A DNA stretch of 34,872 nucleotides from Gammaproteobacteria bacterium (GTDB taxonomy: Bacteria; Pseudomonadota; Gammaproteobacteria; SURF-13), in contig QZKM01000047.1 in the NCBI GenBank assembly GCA_003599485.1, positions 1 through 34,872 on the forward strand, read 5' to 3'. The position numbers and the translations under genes are program-made. Shown here piece after piece: positions 1-9,678 of this stretch. The notes under the pieces were generated by a model. That model made no database searches. It saw only the letters and a program-made list of their open reading frames with translations, and was not told where the DNA came from. How positions within the stretch are numbered: position 1 is the first letter of the stretch; every line of letters starts with the position of its first letter.

Positions 1-1
1 G

Positions 2-3000
2 TTGCTGGACAAAAACGCCACGCGCACGGTGCTGCGGTTCGGTGGCGCACGCATGAACGTCAATGTACTGGCCTATCTGCGCGAGCGGCGGCTGGAGGTG
101 AGCCATCTCACCATTTCCGGCGCCTCGTTGATGCTGACGCGCCGCGCCGACGGCACGATTGCCATCGAGGGCGTGGAACGCGGCGGCGACGGTCTGTTCC
201 AGCAGTGGCTGGCGCAACAGGGCTATCTCGCCCTGGAGGACAGCGCGGTTGACTGGATGGACCAGGCGAGCGGCAGCGTGCGGCGCTTTACCGATGTCAA
301 TCTGCGTTTGCGCAGCGATGGCCGGCGTCATCAGGCGAGCGTGAGACTGGGGTCACGCGCGGGACTGAAACAGGAACTGCGCGTGCTGGTGGATGCGAGC
401 GGAGACCTTACCCTCCCCGGCAGCCTGAGCGGTCAGTTCCATGTGATAGGCAATGGCGTCGAGACCGCGCAATGGCTCAAGCAGAAGAGTCTGGCCGGGT
501 TTGAGCTGAAGAACGGCCGCGTGGATGTAGAACTGTGGGGGGAGTGGCAGGGCGAACAATTGAATGCGCTGCAAGGTGAGGTAGAGGCGTATGATTTACG
601 CCTGGCCGGACAGGCAGGCGGCGCCGATTTGGCGATCAGCCGCGCAGGCGGGGAGTTGCGCTGGCAGCGCACGGCGCAGGGCTGGGACCTGGCGTTGCAG
701 CGTTTTATGGTGGTGCGCGACGGCGTCGCCGGCGCCCCGTCTTCGTTACGTGTGCTGCGCGCGGGAGACACCGTGGACGGGCAGTTCAGCCTGCTGCGTC
801 TGGAAGACCTCAGCAGCGCCTTGCTGGTCAACCGCGCGGTGGATGCCAAGCTCAAGGATAGTCTGCGCGCCGCGCAACCGCGCGGCGAACTGCACGACAT
901 GCGCGTGCGTTTTAGCCGCCCCCGGCTTCCTGCCGGCGCCGATCCCTTCGCGCCCGATGCGCGCTGGTATATCCGCACCCAGTTCCGCAACCTGCGCACC
1001 TCGCCCTGGCAATCCATGCCCGGTGTGCAGATGGTGAGCGGGCTGCTGCACGGCGATCACGCGGCGGGCGCCCTGACGTTGCAGGGTGTGCCATTGCGCC
1101 TGGATTTCGGCGCGGAGTTGCGCGCGCCGCTTGCCTTCGATAGCGCGCGCGGCCGCGTCGCCTGGAGCCGGAGCGCGGAAGGCTGGACGCTGGATGCCCG
1201 GGAACTGGCGTTAAAAAATCCTGACTTCGATCTGCATCTCAACACCAGACTGGAATGGACGCGCGGCGAACCTATGCCGTTTGTCAACGCACAGGCGCGG
1301 CTGCAACACGTCAATATTGCGACAGTGAGCAAATATCTGCCGGTGCAGCGCCTCAGCCCCAGGGCGCTGCGCTGGCTGGACCAGGCCCTGGTGAGCGGTG
1401 AAATCAGCAACGCCGCGCTGCTGCTGCACGGGCGTCTGGATGAGTTTCCATTCGACGCCCGCAACGGCAGTTTCGAGGCGCGCGCGAGCGTGAACGGCAT
1501 GGTGTTCGCGTATGAGCCCGGCTGGCCCTGGCTGGGCGAGGCGGAGGCGGAAGTCGTGTTACGCAACCGCGGTTTGCAGATTGACGTGGCGGGCGCGAAG
1601 ATTTTCAACGCGCAGGTGGTGGAGGCGCGCGCGCTGATACCGGACATATTCCTGCACGAACCGCAGCTCACGGTGCGGGGCAAGGTGCGCGCCCCGACGT
1701 CGGACGTATTGCGTCTGCTCAAGGAGAGCCCGCTCAATAAACGCCTTGGTGCATATCGAGAAGGCGTGAGCGCCACGGGGCAGAGCCTGTTGAATCTGGA
1801 CATGTTGATTCCGATTTCACCTGAACCGAACCGCGTGCGGGGTGCGTTGGAGTTGCGAGACAGCGCGCTGCGCATCACGCCGGATCAAGCCGGACGTCCC
1901 ATCGAGCTTAACGCCATTAACGGCACGATTAATTTCAACGAAGAGGCCAGGGTATTCAGCGCCAGCGGGCGCAACATCGCCGTGAGCCTGGGCGGCCGGC
2001 AGGGGCAACTGGACATACGCACGGAAGAAGCTCCCGGCGCAGTACGCAGTACGCTGATTGAACTGCACAGCCGCGCCACCCCGGCGCAGTTCATCAAACA
2101 ACTGAACGCGCTGACGCCGAATGTCAAAGCGGACTGGTTCAAAGACCTGGAGGGCGAGACCGATTGGGTCGCCGCGCTGCGTCTTGCGGGCGAGGCGCAA
2201 AAGGCGCAGGCTACGCTGATGCTCAGCTCCTCGCTGCGCGGCGTGGCGGTGCGGCTGCCGGCGCCGCTCGCCAAGCCTGCGCAGGAGCCGCTCGAGGTGC
2301 GTTTCGCCATGGAGCTGGGCAAGGCGCGGGATCGGCGTTTCACGCTGCGCTACGGCGAGCGCTGGAATGGAATTTTTGAGGTAACCGAAGACGGAGACAA
2401 GCAGGGCTGGAGCATCAAACGGGGTGAGTTGCGCTTGGGGGGCGCCGATGCGCTGTTGCCCGCGAAGGGCTTGCGCGTCAGCGGCGATGCTCCGCAACTC
2501 ACGCTCGACCTCGACGGGTGGAAGGCGTATTTTTCCCCGGCGCAGGGCGGCGCGCGCGCGGACAGTTCCTGGCAGATGCTGGACAGCGTGGATGTGCGGA
2601 TCGGTGCGCTGGAGCTTGCGGAACGGCGTTTTACCAATCTCAGCCTGCGCGCGCAGCGCAAGGCGCAGGCGTGGGATGCCGAACTCGACAGCGCCGAGAT
2701 CGCAGGCCGGGTGCAGTGGCTGGGGGGCGGCGCCGCGCCGAGTCTGACCATGACCCTGCAACGGCTGCATTTCGCCAAACGAAGCGACGAGCGCAAATCG
2801 GACTTTGACCCGCGCAACTGGCCAGCGCTGAATATCACCAGTCAAAGCGTGAAATACGGCGATGCCGATCTGGGCGGGCTCGCGCTGCAGGCGTCTAAAC
2901 AGCCAGGCGGCCTGCGTATTGAAAAACTGCAGTTGGTCTCGCCCGACGTGCAAATACAAGGCACTGGGGGGTGGACGGTGTCGGGTGACGAGCAACAGTC

Positions 3001-3664
3001 GCGCTTGGACGTCACCGTGGACAGCGGTGATTTCGGCAAGGCGCTGGCCCAGCTTGGTTACGCCGAAACCGTCGCGGGCGGCAAGGCGCACATGGAGGCG
3101 TCAGTGCACTGGCCGGGCGGGCCGGGCGATGTCGCCCTGGCGCGCTTAAGCGGCACGCTGACGCTCACCGCCAGGCAGGGGCGCTTTCTGGAGATCGAGC
3201 CGGGCGCGGGGCGCGTGTTCGGCCTGCTCAGCTTGCAGGCCCTGCCGCGCCGCCTCACTCTCGATTTCCGGGATCTGTTCGGCAAGGGGTTTAGTTTTGA
3301 TCGCATCGAAGGCGCCTTCACGCTGGATAACGGCGACGCCTATACCAATAATCTGATCATGGATGGTCCTTCGGCGCAGATCAGCGTGTCCGGGCGCATC
3401 GGCCTTGCTGCAAGGGATTACGACCAGGTGGCGACGGTGACGCCCAACATTGGCGCCACTTTACCGCTCGCCGGAGCCCTGGGCGGTCCGGTCGGCATCG
3501 GCATCGGCGCCGGCCTCTATCTGTTTGAGAAAATATTCAAGCCGGGTATTGACGGCATCGCGCGCGCGCAATACACGGTGAAGGGCTCGTGGCAGGACCC
3601 GGTCATCGAGCCGATCAAGTCCGGCGACAAGACGCCGGAGGCACAGGCGTCGCCCGCCGGATAA
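2..3664 (+). CDS. yhdP: YhdP family AsmA-like envelope protein (5' partial)
   Basis: This is a very large protein of the YhdP/AsmA-like family (TIGR02099 type). In Escherichia coli, YhdP is an inner-membrane-anchored periplasmic bridge protein implicated in phospholipid transport to the outer membrane. The frame is open from the first base of the window, so the true start lies upstream. The 1220 visible residues are close to the roughly 1270 of E. coli YhdP, so mainly the N-terminal membrane anchor and some tens of residues are missing. What is visible is a long, mostly beta-strand-rich, low-cysteine sequence with repeated amphipathic segments. It ends in the AsmA-type C-terminal region, with a Gly/Leu-rich stretch near residues 1155-1185 (GALGGPVGIGIGAGLYLFEK) and a final PVIEPI motif typical of the family. 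It is followed by a 113-base spacer before the cytochrome gene. Family assignment is firm; the exact function is inherited from the family. Confidence 0.9.
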   Translation: MLDKNATRTVLRFGGARMNVNVLAYLRERRLEVSHLTISGASLMLTRRADGTIAIEGVERGGDGLFQQWLAQQGYLALEDSAVDWMDQASGSVRRFTDVNLRLRSDGRRHQASVRLGSRAGLKQELRVLVDASGDLTLPGSLSGQFHVIGNGVETAQWLKQKSLAGFELKNGRVDVELWGEWQGEQLNALQGEVEAYDLRLAGQAGGADLAISRAGGELRWQRTAQGWDLALQRFMVVRDGVAGAPSSLRVLRAGDTVDGQFSLLRLEDLSSALLVNRAVDAKLKDSLRAAQPRGELHDMRVRFSRPRLPAGADPFAPDARWYIRTQFRNLRTSPWQSMPGVQMVSGLLHGDHAAGALTLQGVPLRLDFGAELRAPLAFDSARGRVAWSRSAEGWTLDARELALKNPDFDLHLNTRLEWTRGEPMPFVNAQARLQHVNIATVSKYLPVQRLSPRALRWLDQALVSGEISNAALLLHGRLDEFPFDARNGSFEARASVNGMVFAYEPGWPWLGEAEAEVVLRNRGLQIDVAGAKIFNAQVVEARALIPDIFLHEPQLTVRGKVRAPTSDVLRLLKESPLNKRLGAYREGVSATGQSLLNLDMLIPISPEPNRVRGALELRDSALRITPDQAGRPIELNAINGTINFNEEARVFSASGRNIAVSLGGRQGQLDIRTEEAPGAVRSTLIELHSRATPAQFIKQLNALTPNVKADWFKDLEGETDWVAALRLAGEAQKAQATLMLSSSLRGVAVRLPAPLAKPAQEPLEVRFAMELGKARDRRFTLRYGERWNGIFEVTEDGDKQGWSIKRGELRLGGADALLPAKGLRVSGDAPQLTLDLDGWKAYFSPAQGGARADSSWQMLDSVDVRIGALELAERRFTNLSLRAQRKAQAWDAELDSAEIAGRVQWLGGGAAPSLTMTLQRLHFAKRSDERKSDFDPRNWPALNITSQSVKYGDADLGGLALQASKQPGGLRIEKLQLVSPDVQIQGTGGWTVSGDEQQSRLDVTVDSGDFGKALAQLGYAETVAGGKAHMEASVHWPGGPGDVALARLSGTLTLTARQGRFLEIEPGAGRVFGLLSLQALPRRLTLDFRDLFGKGFSFDRIEGAFTLDNGDAYTNNLIMDGPSAQISVSGRIGLAARDYDQVATVTPNIGATLPLAGALGGPVGIGIGAGLYLFEKIFKPGIDGIARAQYTVKGSWQDPVIEPIKSGDKTPEAQASPAG

Positions 3665-3708
3665 GGAAGCGCGCCTACCGGACGGGGCGGGAATCTGCTA
3701 AACTTGGA

Positions 3709-3733
3709 CTGTGTCCTGCTATACGGGGCACAG
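3709..3733 (+). promoter_or_regulatory. Possible extended -10 promoter / hairpin upstream of cytochrome gene
   Basis: In the yhdP-cytochrome spacer, TG-C-TATACG (3717-3725) resembles an extended -10 element. It is flanked by an 8-base-pair imperfect hairpin (CTGTGTCC 3709-3716 with GGGCACAG 3726-3733, one G-U pair). There is no good -35 match. The same bases could be a weak transcript-end or leader hairpin. This is only a candidate. Confidence 0.25.
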
Positions 3734-3777
3734 TGTTAAACCCATCACTCATTTCAACAACCGTTCGAGGAAATAAA

Positions 3778-4299
3778 ATGAAGCATTCGTTAGTGATTGC
3801 CGCTGCGCTTGCCGTGTTACTGGCGGCCTGTGGCAAGGAAGAGCAACCCGCCCCCGCCGCTCCCGCGGAACAGGCCGCCCCTGCCGCGCCCGCGGCTGAA
3901 GCCCCGGCCGAGCCTGCCGCCGAAGCGCCGGCTGTTGAAGCTCCCGCCGCCGAGCCCGCCGTTCCTGCGGAAGGCGCTCCCGCGCCGAGCTCTGAGGCTC
4001 CAGCCACTGCCCCTACCCAGGGGCAGTCTGGCGTGCTGGACATGGAGGCCGGCAAGGCGCTGGCCAAGAGCAGCGGCTGCTTCGCCTGTCATCAGGTGGA
4101 GACCAAGCGCGTCGGTCCGGCCTGGACAGACGTGAGCAAGAAATACAAGGGCGATGCGGGCGCCAGAGACAATCTCATCAAGTGGATAAAAGCAGGTGGT
4201 AGCGGGCGCTGGCAGATGGGCGTGATGCCTCCGTATTCTCCGCGCGTGCCCGATGCCGATATTGAAAAGCTGACAGATTTCATCCTGGCGCTGAATTAA
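3778..4299 (+). CDS. Lipoprotein-anchored class I cytochrome c with Ala/Pro-rich tether
   Basis: This is a 173-residue periplasmic electron-transfer protein. Residues 1-17 are a lipoprotein signal with lipobox LAAC, and Cys18 is the lipidation site. The next residue is Gly, so the usual Lol rule predicts the outer membrane. Residues 22-82 are an almost pure Ala/Pro/Glu tether. Residues 88-173 are a small class I cytochrome c domain like c551/c552: haem motif CFACH at 101-105, a GPAW segment at 113-116, and the probable axial Met150 in VMPP. The start is chosen at ATG 3778 because GAGGA (3767-3771) is 6 bases upstream and the signal peptide begins there; the longer open frame reaching back into yhdP has no such support. 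An intrinsic terminator follows, so it is probably a single-gene transcript. The redox partner cannot be told from sequence. Confidence 0.9.
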   Translation: MKHSLVIAAALAVLLAACGKEEQPAPAAPAEQAAPAAPAAEAPAEPAAEAPAVEAPAAEPAVPAEGAPAPSSEAPATAPTQGQSGVLDMEAGKALAKSSGCFACHQVETKRVGPAWTDVSKKYKGDAGARDNLIKWIKAGGSGRWQMGVMPPYSPRVPDADIEKLTDFILALN

Positions 4300-4330
4300 A
4301 AACAGTCCGGCACAAGACGCACTCCTTTAT

Positions 4331-4360
4331 AAGCCAGCCTGGTGCTGGCTTTCTGTTTTA
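4331..4360 (+). terminator. Intrinsic terminator after cytochrome gene
   Basis: A perfect 8-base-pair stem (AAGCCAGC 4331-4338 with GCTGGCTT 4344-4351) has a 5-base loop and is followed by TCTGTTTTA. It lies 31 bases after the cytochrome stop and just before lepA. This is the clearest Rho-independent terminator in the window. Confidence 0.85.
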
Positions 4361-4364
4361 TAAT
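4359..4364 (+). promoter_or_regulatory. Candidate -10 element of the lepA operon promoter
   Basis: A consensus TATAAT (4359-4364) lies 27 bases before the lepA start, directly on the T-rich tail of the preceding terminator. The expected -35 position (about 4336-4341) falls in the terminator stem and matches TTGACA poorly, so the assignment rests on the -10 and on position. Confidence 0.4.
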
Positions 4365-4390
4365 GGCTGCAATCTCCGGGTAAAGTACTC

Positions 4391-6196
4391 GTGGTTCCCC
4401 TCAAACACATCCGCAATTTTTCCATCATCGCGCACATAGATCACGGCAAGTCCACGCTGGCCGACCGCATCATTGAAATCTGCGGCGGCTTAAGCAAACG
4501 CGAAATGGCGGAGCAGGTGCTGGACTCCATGGACCTGGAGCGCGAACGCGGCATCACCATCAAGGCCCAGGCGGTGTCGCTCACCTACCCGTCGCGCGAC
4601 GGCAATACGTATCTGTTGAATTTTATTGACACCCCCGGCCACGTGGATTTTTCCTACGAGGTATCGCGCTCGCTCGCCGCGTGCGAGGGCGCGCTGCTGG
4701 TGGTGGACGCCGCGCAGGGCGTGGGCGCGCAGAGCGTCGCCAACTGCTACACCGCGCTGGAGCAGGGGCTGGAAGTGCTGCCGGTGCTGAACAAGATTGA
4801 CTTGCCCACCGCCGAACCGGAGCGCGTCATCAAGGAGATCGAGGAAGTGATCGGCATCGAGGCGCACAACGCGCTGCGCATCAGCGCGCGCACCGGCCTC
4901 GGCGTGACGGATATGCTGGAAGAGCTGATCCTGCGCATTCCGCCGCCCAAGGGCGATGAGCAGGCGCCGTTGCAGGCGCTCATCATAGACTCCTGGTTCG
5001 ACAATTTTCTCGGCGTCATCATCCTGGTGCGCGTGATGCAGGGCGCGCTTGCCGTCAGGGACAAGATCAGGGTGATGTCCACGGGCAGAAGCCATCAGGC
5101 CGACAGGATCGGCATCTTCACGCCCAGGCGCGTGGAGACCGGCGTGCTCAAGGCGGGCGAGGTGGGGTTCATCATCGCCGGCATCAAGGAGATCAACGGC
5201 GCGCCGGTGGGCGACACCATCACCCATGAGGGCCGCCCCGCGCCGCAGGCGCTGCCCGGCTTCAAGCCGATACAGCCGCGCGTGTTCGCCGGACTGTTTC
5301 CGGTGGACTCCGAGGACTACGAAGACTTCCGCGAGGCGCTGGCCAAGCTGCGCCTGAACGATGCGGCGCTGCATTACGAACCGGAGACCTCACAGGCCCT
5401 GGGCTTCGGCTTCCGCTGCGGATTTCTCGGCCTGCTGCACATGGAGATCGTGCAGGAGCGCCTGGAGCGCGAGTACCGGCTCAACCTCATCACCACCGCG
5501 CCCACCGTGATCTACGAGGTGCTGACCACCCAGGGCGAGGTGCTGCGCGTGGATAATCCGGCCAAGCTGCCGGAGGTAAGCCGCATCGCGGAGACGCGCG
5601 AGCCCATTATCCGCGCCGACATGCTGCTGCCGCCGCAGTATCTGGGTGACGTGATTAAGCTGTGCGTGGAAAAACGCGGCGTGCAGAAGAACATGCAGTA
5701 TCTCGGCAGCCAGGTGTCGCTCACCTACGAGCTGCCCCTGAACGAGGTGGTGATGGACTTTTTCGATCGTTTAAAGTCGGTGAGCCGCGGCTACGCCTCG
5801 TTCAATTACAGCTTTGAGCGCTTTCAGCCCGCGGATTTGGTTAAACTGGACATCCTCATCAACGGCGAGCGCGTGGATGCGCTGTCGCTCATCGTGCACC
5901 GCGGGCAGAGCGCGTATCGCGGCCGCGAACTGGCGGAGAAGATGAAGGAGATCATCCCCAGGCAGATGTTCGAGGTGGCGATCCAGGCCGCCATCGGCGC
6001 GCACGTCATCGCGCGCGAGACGGTCAAGGCGTTGAGGAAAAACGTCACCGCCAAATGTTACGGCGGCGACATCACGCGCAAGCGAAAACTGCTGGAACGG
6101 CAAAAAGAGGGCAAGAAGCGCATGAAGCAACTGGGCAAGGTGGAGATTCCGCAGGAGGCGTTTTTGGCGGTGTTACAGGTGGGTAAAGGAAAATGA
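4391..6196 (+). CDS. lepA: Elongation factor 4 (LepA), ribosomal GTPase
   Basis: LepA/EF4 is a translational GTPase that acts on stalled or mispositioned ribosomes. At 601 residues it has the normal family length. The G1 motif AHIDHGKST is at residues 14-22, G3 DTPGH near 80 and G4 NKID near 134. The C-terminal half carries the LepA-specific domain with [12 protein letters not shown] and a basic tail ([22 protein letters not shown]). The start is GTG at 4391, fixed by homology because family members begin only a few residues before [18 protein letters not shown]; the upstream Shine-Dalgarno is weak. It is the first gene of a long co-directional run, and its TGA overlaps the lepB ATG by four bases, as in the usual lepA-lepB pair. 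Confidence 0.98.
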   Translation: MVPLKHIRNFSIIAHIDHGKSTLADRIIEICGGLSKREMAEQVLDSMDLERERGITIKAQAVSLTYPSRDGNTYLLNFIDTPGHVDFSYEVSRSLAACEGALLVVDAAQGVGAQSVANCYTALEQGLEVLPVLNKIDLPTAEPERVIKEIEEVIGIEAHNALRISARTGLGVTDMLEELILRIPPPKGDEQAPLQALIIDSWFDNFLGVIILVRVMQGALAVRDKIRVMSTGRSHQADRIGIFTPRRVETGVLKAGEVGFIIAGIKEINGAPVGDTITHEGRPAPQALPGFKPIQPRVFAGLFPVDSEDYEDFREALAKLRLNDAALHYEPETSQALGFGFRCGFLGLLHMEIVQERLEREYRLNLITTAPTVIYEVLTTQGEVLRVDNPAKLPEVSRIAETREPIIRADMLLPPQYLGDVIKLCVEKRGVQKNMQYLGSQVSLTYELPLNEVVMDFFDRLKSVSRGYASFNYSFERFQPADLVKLDILINGERVDALSLIVHRGQSAYRGRELAEKMKEIIPRQMFEVAIQAAIGAHVIARETVKALRKNVTAKCYGGDITRKRKLLERQKEGKKRMKQLGKVEIPQEAFLAVLQVGKGK

Positions 6197-6954
6197 ATTT
6201 CGCATTGTTTCTGGTCGTTGCCACCGCCGTGTGCGGCGTGATCTGGGCGCTGGACGCGTGGCTGTGGGCGCCCAGGCGCACCGGGCGCGAGCCGGTGCTG
6301 GTGGAGTACGCGCGCTCGCTGTTCCCGGTGTTTCTCATCGTGCTGCTGTTGCGCTCATTTCTGGTGGAGCCGTTTCGCATCCCGTCCAACTCCATGATGC
6401 CGACCCTGCTCACCGGCGATTTTATCCTGGTGAATAAATTCGCCTATGGTCTGCGTCTGCCGGTGCTGAACAATAAATTCATTGATCTTGGCGCGCCGCG
6501 GCGCGGCGACGTGGTGGTGTTCCGCTATCCCAAAGACCCCAGGATAGACTACATCAAGCGCGTGGTAGGCTTGCCCGGTGATCGGATTGCCTATTACCAT
6601 AAGACGCTGACCGTGAACGGCAAGCCCATGCCACAACAGCCGGCCGGGACTTACCTGGGGTATGGCGCGGGTGCGGGCATGACGGGCGCGCAGATTTTCA
6701 ACGAGGACCTGGACGGGACGAAACATGCCATCCTGATTCGCCCCGGCCAGCTTTCCGGCGAGGGTGAATTCACCGTCCCGGAGGGCCGGTATTTCGTGAT
6801 GGGCGACAACCGCGACAACAGCAACGACAGCCGCTACTGGGGCACGGTCGCGGATGAAAACCTGGTGGGCAAGGCGGTGATGATCTGGATGAACTGGGAC
6901 TGGTCCGCGGACGGTGTCATCGCCTGGCGGCGCATTGGAACAACGATTAAATAG
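6193..6954 (+). CDS. lepB: Signal peptidase I
   Basis: This inner-membrane serine/lysine endopeptidase removes signal peptides from Sec- and Tat-exported proteins. It has 253 residues, with membrane segments at about 4-25 and 43-57. Catalytic Ser67 lies in the SNSMMPT motif and the general-base Lys122 in [11 protein letters not shown]. The late box [15 protein letters not shown] is also present. The start ATG overlaps the lepA stop (ATGA), giving translational coupling. It is shorter than E. coli LepB (324 residues), mainly in the periplasmic insertions, which is common outside the enterics. Confidence 0.97.
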   Translation: MNFALFLVVATAVCGVIWALDAWLWAPRRTGREPVLVEYARSLFPVFLIVLLLRSFLVEPFRIPSNSMMPTLLTGDFILVNKFAYGLRLPVLNNKFIDLGAPRRGDVVVFRYPKDPRIDYIKRVVGLPGDRIAYYHKTLTVNGKPMPQQPAGTYLGYGAGAGMTGAQIFNEDLDGTKHAILIRPGQLSGEGEFTVPEGRYFVMGDNRDNSNDSRYWGTVADENLVGKAVMIWMNWDWSADGVIAWRRIGTTIK

Positions 6955-6982
6955 CCGATCAACCTTGATAGAGAGGGCTCAT

Positions 6983-7348
6983 ATGCATAAACAACATGGC
7001 ATGAGTTTCATCAGTGTGCTGTTGCTGCTTGTATTCGTGGGCGCCTTTGCCCTGCTCAGCCTGAAGCTGCTGCCGATCTATCTGGAAAGCTTCAAGGTGC
7101 AGACCGCCCTGGAAAGCCTGAAAACCGATACCGAGATCGTGGCCAAGGGCAAGGAGGAAGTGCTCAAGGCCCTGGAACGGCGTTTTGACGTGGATGACGT
7201 GGAGCGTGTGGACAGCAGTAATGTTGAAATACAGACTCGTCCCGGCGGCATGCTGGTGCGGGTGGTGTACGAAGTGCGCGGTGAACTGGTGGGCAATCTG
7301 GACTTCGTCGCCAAGTTCGACAAGAGCGTGGAGCTTGCCGCCCGTTGA
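6983..7348 (+). CDS. DUF4845 single-pass membrane protein
   Basis: This small protein of 121 residues has one hydrophobic segment at about 8-30 (GMSFISVLLLLVFVGAFALL) followed by a charged periplasmic or extracytoplasmic domain. It matches the DUF4845 proteins found between lepB and rnc in many beta- and gammaproteobacteria; their function is unknown. The N-terminus loosely resembles a prepilin-type or minor-pilin leader (HGMSFISVLLLL), but the canonical Gly-Phe-Thr-Leu-x-Glu is absent. The start at ATG 6983 is preferred over an earlier in-frame one because GAGAGGG (6971-6977) is 5 bases upstream and the membrane segment follows at once. Its stop overlaps the proposed rnc start (TTGA). Confidence 0.85.
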   Translation: MHKQHGMSFISVLLLLVFVGAFALLSLKLLPIYLESFKVQTALESLKTDTEIVAKGKEEVLKALERRFDVDDVERVDSSNVEIQTRPGGMLVRVVYEVRGELVGNLDFVAKFDKSVELAAR

Positions 7349-8022
7349 CCTCATCCCTGAGCGCGCTGTGCCGGGAACTGGGCTACCGGTTTACCGAGAC
7401 ACGATTGCTGGAGGATGCGCTCACGCATCGCAGCGCCGGCGGCGCCAATTATGAGCGTCTGGAGTTTCTCGGCGACGCAGTGTTGAATTTCGTCATCGCC
7501 GCCGAGCTTTACCATCGCTACCCGCAGGCCACGGAAGGCGATTTGAGCCGGTTGCGCGCCAGCCTGGTGCGGCGCGAGACGCTGGCGGAGATCGCGCATT
7601 CGTTGCGGCTGGGCGCCTGTTTAACCCTGGGCTACGGCGAAAAGAAAAGCGGCGGACACCGGCGCGAGTCCACGCTGGCGGACGCCCTGGAGGCGGTGAT
7701 CGGCGCGATTTATCTTGATGGCGGCATGGAGCCGTGCCGCAAGGTGTTGCAGGCGCTCTATCAGGCGCGCCTGCACGAGATGCCGGAGGCCGTTACGCTT
7801 AAAGACCCCAAGACCCGGTTGCAGGAATATTTCCAGTCGCGCAAAATGCCGCCGCCGCAATACAGCGTGGTGCAGGTGAGCGGTGAGGCGCACGCGCAGA
7901 CCTTCAAGGTAGAGTGCCGCATGCCCGGCCTGCAACCGACGCAGGGCACGGGCAGCAGCCGCAGAAAGGCCGAGCAGGACGCGGCGCGCAAGGCGCTGGA
8001 GCTGCTGCAACCCCATGACTGA
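7345..8022 (+). CDS. rnc: Ribonuclease III
   Basis: This double-stranded-RNA endonuclease acts in rRNA processing and mRNA turnover. It has 225 residues. The RNase III signature ERLEFLGDAVL is at residues 37-47, with the metal-binding Glu40 and Asp44, and the second acidic pair Asp113 and Glu116 is in LADALEAVIGAIYLDGG. The C-terminal dsRNA-binding domain spans about 150-222. No ATG or GTG exists in frame at the N-terminus, so the start is taken as TTG 7345, which overlaps the DUF4845 stop and gives a family-like N-terminus; GGAG (7330-7333) is 11 bases upstream. The gene ends inside the era start (8-base overlap), the conserved rnc-era arrangement. Confidence 0.97.
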   Translation: MTSSLSALCRELGYRFTETRLLEDALTHRSAGGANYERLEFLGDAVLNFVIAAELYHRYPQATEGDLSRLRASLVRRETLAEIAHSLRLGACLTLGYGEKKSGGHRRESTLADALEAVIGAIYLDGGMEPCRKVLQALYQARLHEMPEAVTLKDPKTRLQEYFQSRKMPPPQYSVVQVSGEAHAQTFKVECRMPGLQPTQGTGSSRRKAEQDAARKALELLQPHD

Positions 8023-8902
8023 GCATCGCTGCGGCCTGGTGGCGATTGCGGGCCGTCCCAATGTGGGAAAATCCACACTGCTGAACCGTCTTATCGGGCA
8101 GAAAGTCAGTATCACCTCGCGCAAGCCGCAGACCACGCGCCAGCGCATCCTCGGCATCAAAAGCGAACCCGGTTTTCAGGCGATCTACGTGGACACGCCT
8201 GGACTGCATGAGCGCGGCAAGCGTGCGCTCAACCGCTATATGAACGAGAGCGCCAGAAGCGCATTGCGTGAAGTGGACGTGATTCTGTTTGTGGTGGAGG
8301 GCTTGCGCTGGACCGGGCAGGATGACTATGTGTTGCAAGTCATCAAGGCTTTGCCTGCGCCCGTGATTCTGGTCATCAACAAGGTGGACAAGATCGCCGA
8401 CAAGAAAAAGCTGCTGCCGCACCTCGATGTGCTGGCGCAGAAAATGTCCTTTGCGGAGATCATCCCGCTCTCGGCCAGGAGCGGAGACAACTTGGCCGCG
8501 CTGGAGGAGCAGGTGCGGCGGCGTTTGCCGGAAGGGCCGCCGCTCTACCCGGAGGATCAAGTCACCGACCGCAGCGAGCGCTTCTTGGCCGCGGAACTGA
8601 TACGGGAAAAGCTGATGCAAAGCCTCGGCGAGGAACTGCCCTATGCCGCGACAGTCGAGGTAAGCGCGTTTTCCAGGGAGGAAAAACTGCTGCGTATCGA
8701 GGCCGTGATCTGGGTGGAGCGCGCGGGGCAAAAGGCCATCGTCATCGGCAAGGGCGGCGCGCGCCTGAAGGCGATCGGCCGCGAGGCGCGGCTGGAGATG
8801 GAAAAAATATTTGACGCCAGGGTGTTTCTGCAACTCCTGGTCAAAGTCAAGCAGGGCTGGAGCGACGACCTTAAGGCCATGACCGGCTTGGGCTACCAAT
8901 GA
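8015..8902 (+). CDS. era: GTPase Era
   Basis: Era is an essential GTPase that binds 16S rRNA and helps mature the 30S subunit. It has 295 residues: G1 GRPNVGKS at 13-20, a Thr-rich switch I region around 38-42, G3 DTPG at 60-63 and G4 NKVD at 122-125. A C-terminal KH domain carries VIGKGGARLKAIG near residue 245. The ATG overlaps the end of rnc and the stop overlaps the recO start (ATGA), so it is in the middle of a coupled operon. Confidence 0.98.
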   Translation: MTEHRCGLVAIAGRPNVGKSTLLNRLIGQKVSITSRKPQTTRQRILGIKSEPGFQAIYVDTPGLHERGKRALNRYMNESARSALREVDVILFVVEGLRWTGQDDYVLQVIKALPAPVILVINKVDKIADKKKLLPHLDVLAQKMSFAEIIPLSARSGDNLAALEEQVRRRLPEGPPLYPEDQVTDRSERFLAAELIREKLMQSLGEELPYAATVEVSAFSREEKLLRIEAVIWVERAGQKAIVIGKGGARLKAIGREARLEMEKIFDARVFLQLLVKVKQGWSDDLKAMTGLGYQ

Positions 8903-9678
8903 TCCGGGTCAACAACGCACGCATCCATTTGCAGCCCGCCTACGTGCTGCACCAGCGGCCTTACCGCGACAGCAGTTTGCTGCTGGAGCTGTTCACGCCG
9001 GAGCATGGCCGCGTGGGTTTGGTGGCGCGCGGCGCGCGCGCGGCGAAATCGCGCCTGCACGGCGTGCTGCAGCCGTTTCAGCCGCTGCTGGTTTCCTGGG
9101 CCGGGCGCGGCGAGCTTGCCACCCTGTGCGGAGCGGAAAGCCACGGCCCGTTGCTGCGCCTCAACGGCCAAAGCCTGATCAGCGGCTTTTATCTCAATGA
9201 ATTGCTGCTGCGCCTGCTGACCCGGCACGACGCGCACCCCGCGTTGTTCGATATTTACCGGGAAACCCTTCCCCGGCTTGTCGTCGAGGAGCAGCGCGCG
9301 CTGCGTATTTTTGAAAAACATTTATTAAAGGAGATCGGCTACGCGCTGGTGCTGAGTCACGACGCGGAAAGCGGCGCGCCGGTCGAGCCGGACAAACTAT
9401 ACGCTTACCGCCTGGAACAGGGGCCGGTGCGGTATGATGGGGCCGATGGACAGGGCGCGGGGCTGACACTGCGCGGCGCGAGCCTGCTGTCCCTGATGAA
9501 CGAAGAGTTGCGCGATGAACAAAGCCTGCGCGAGATCAAGCCGCTGATGCGTGCCGCGCTGGCGCTGTATCTTGGCGGCAAACCTTTGCAAAGCCGCGCC
9601 TTGCTGATTAACATGCACAAGACCATGAACCCGCCCAAAGCCGCGCAGCAAACGGACGCGAGCGCCGAGCCCGCATGA
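8899..9678 (+). CDS. recO: DNA repair protein RecO
   Basis: RecO helps load RecA at single-strand gaps together with RecR (RecFOR pathway). It has 259 residues with the N-terminal OB-fold signature [20 protein letters not shown] at about residues 15-34, then [11 protein letters not shown]. The helical C-terminal region has the typical [14 protein letters not shown] segment near 135-148. No zinc-binding Cys cluster is seen, which is normal for gammaproteobacterial RecO. It overlaps era and pdxJ by ATGA at both ends. Confidence 0.95.
   Translation: MIRVNNARIHLQPAYVLHQRPYRDSSLLLELFTPEHGRVGLVARGARAAKSRLHGVLQPFQPLLVSWAGRGELATLCGAESHGPLLRLNGQSLISGFYLNELLLRLLTRHDAHPALFDIYRETLPRLVVEEQRALRIFEKHLLKEIGYALVLSHDAESGAPVEPDKLYAYRLEQGPVRYDGADGQGAGLTLRGASLLSLMNEELRDEQSLREIKPLMRAALALYLGGKPLQSRALLINMHKTMNPPKAAQQTDASAEPA

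Noticed and set aside
1817-3091. 424-codon minus-strand frame inside yhdP
   Set aside because: Shadow frame; the plus-strand translation is clearly YhdP.
6983-7348. DUF4845 protein as a minor pilin, given pil genes in the window
   Set aside because: The N-terminus lacks the prepilin cleavage site and the Glu at position +5, and its conserved place is between lepB and rnc, not with pil genes.
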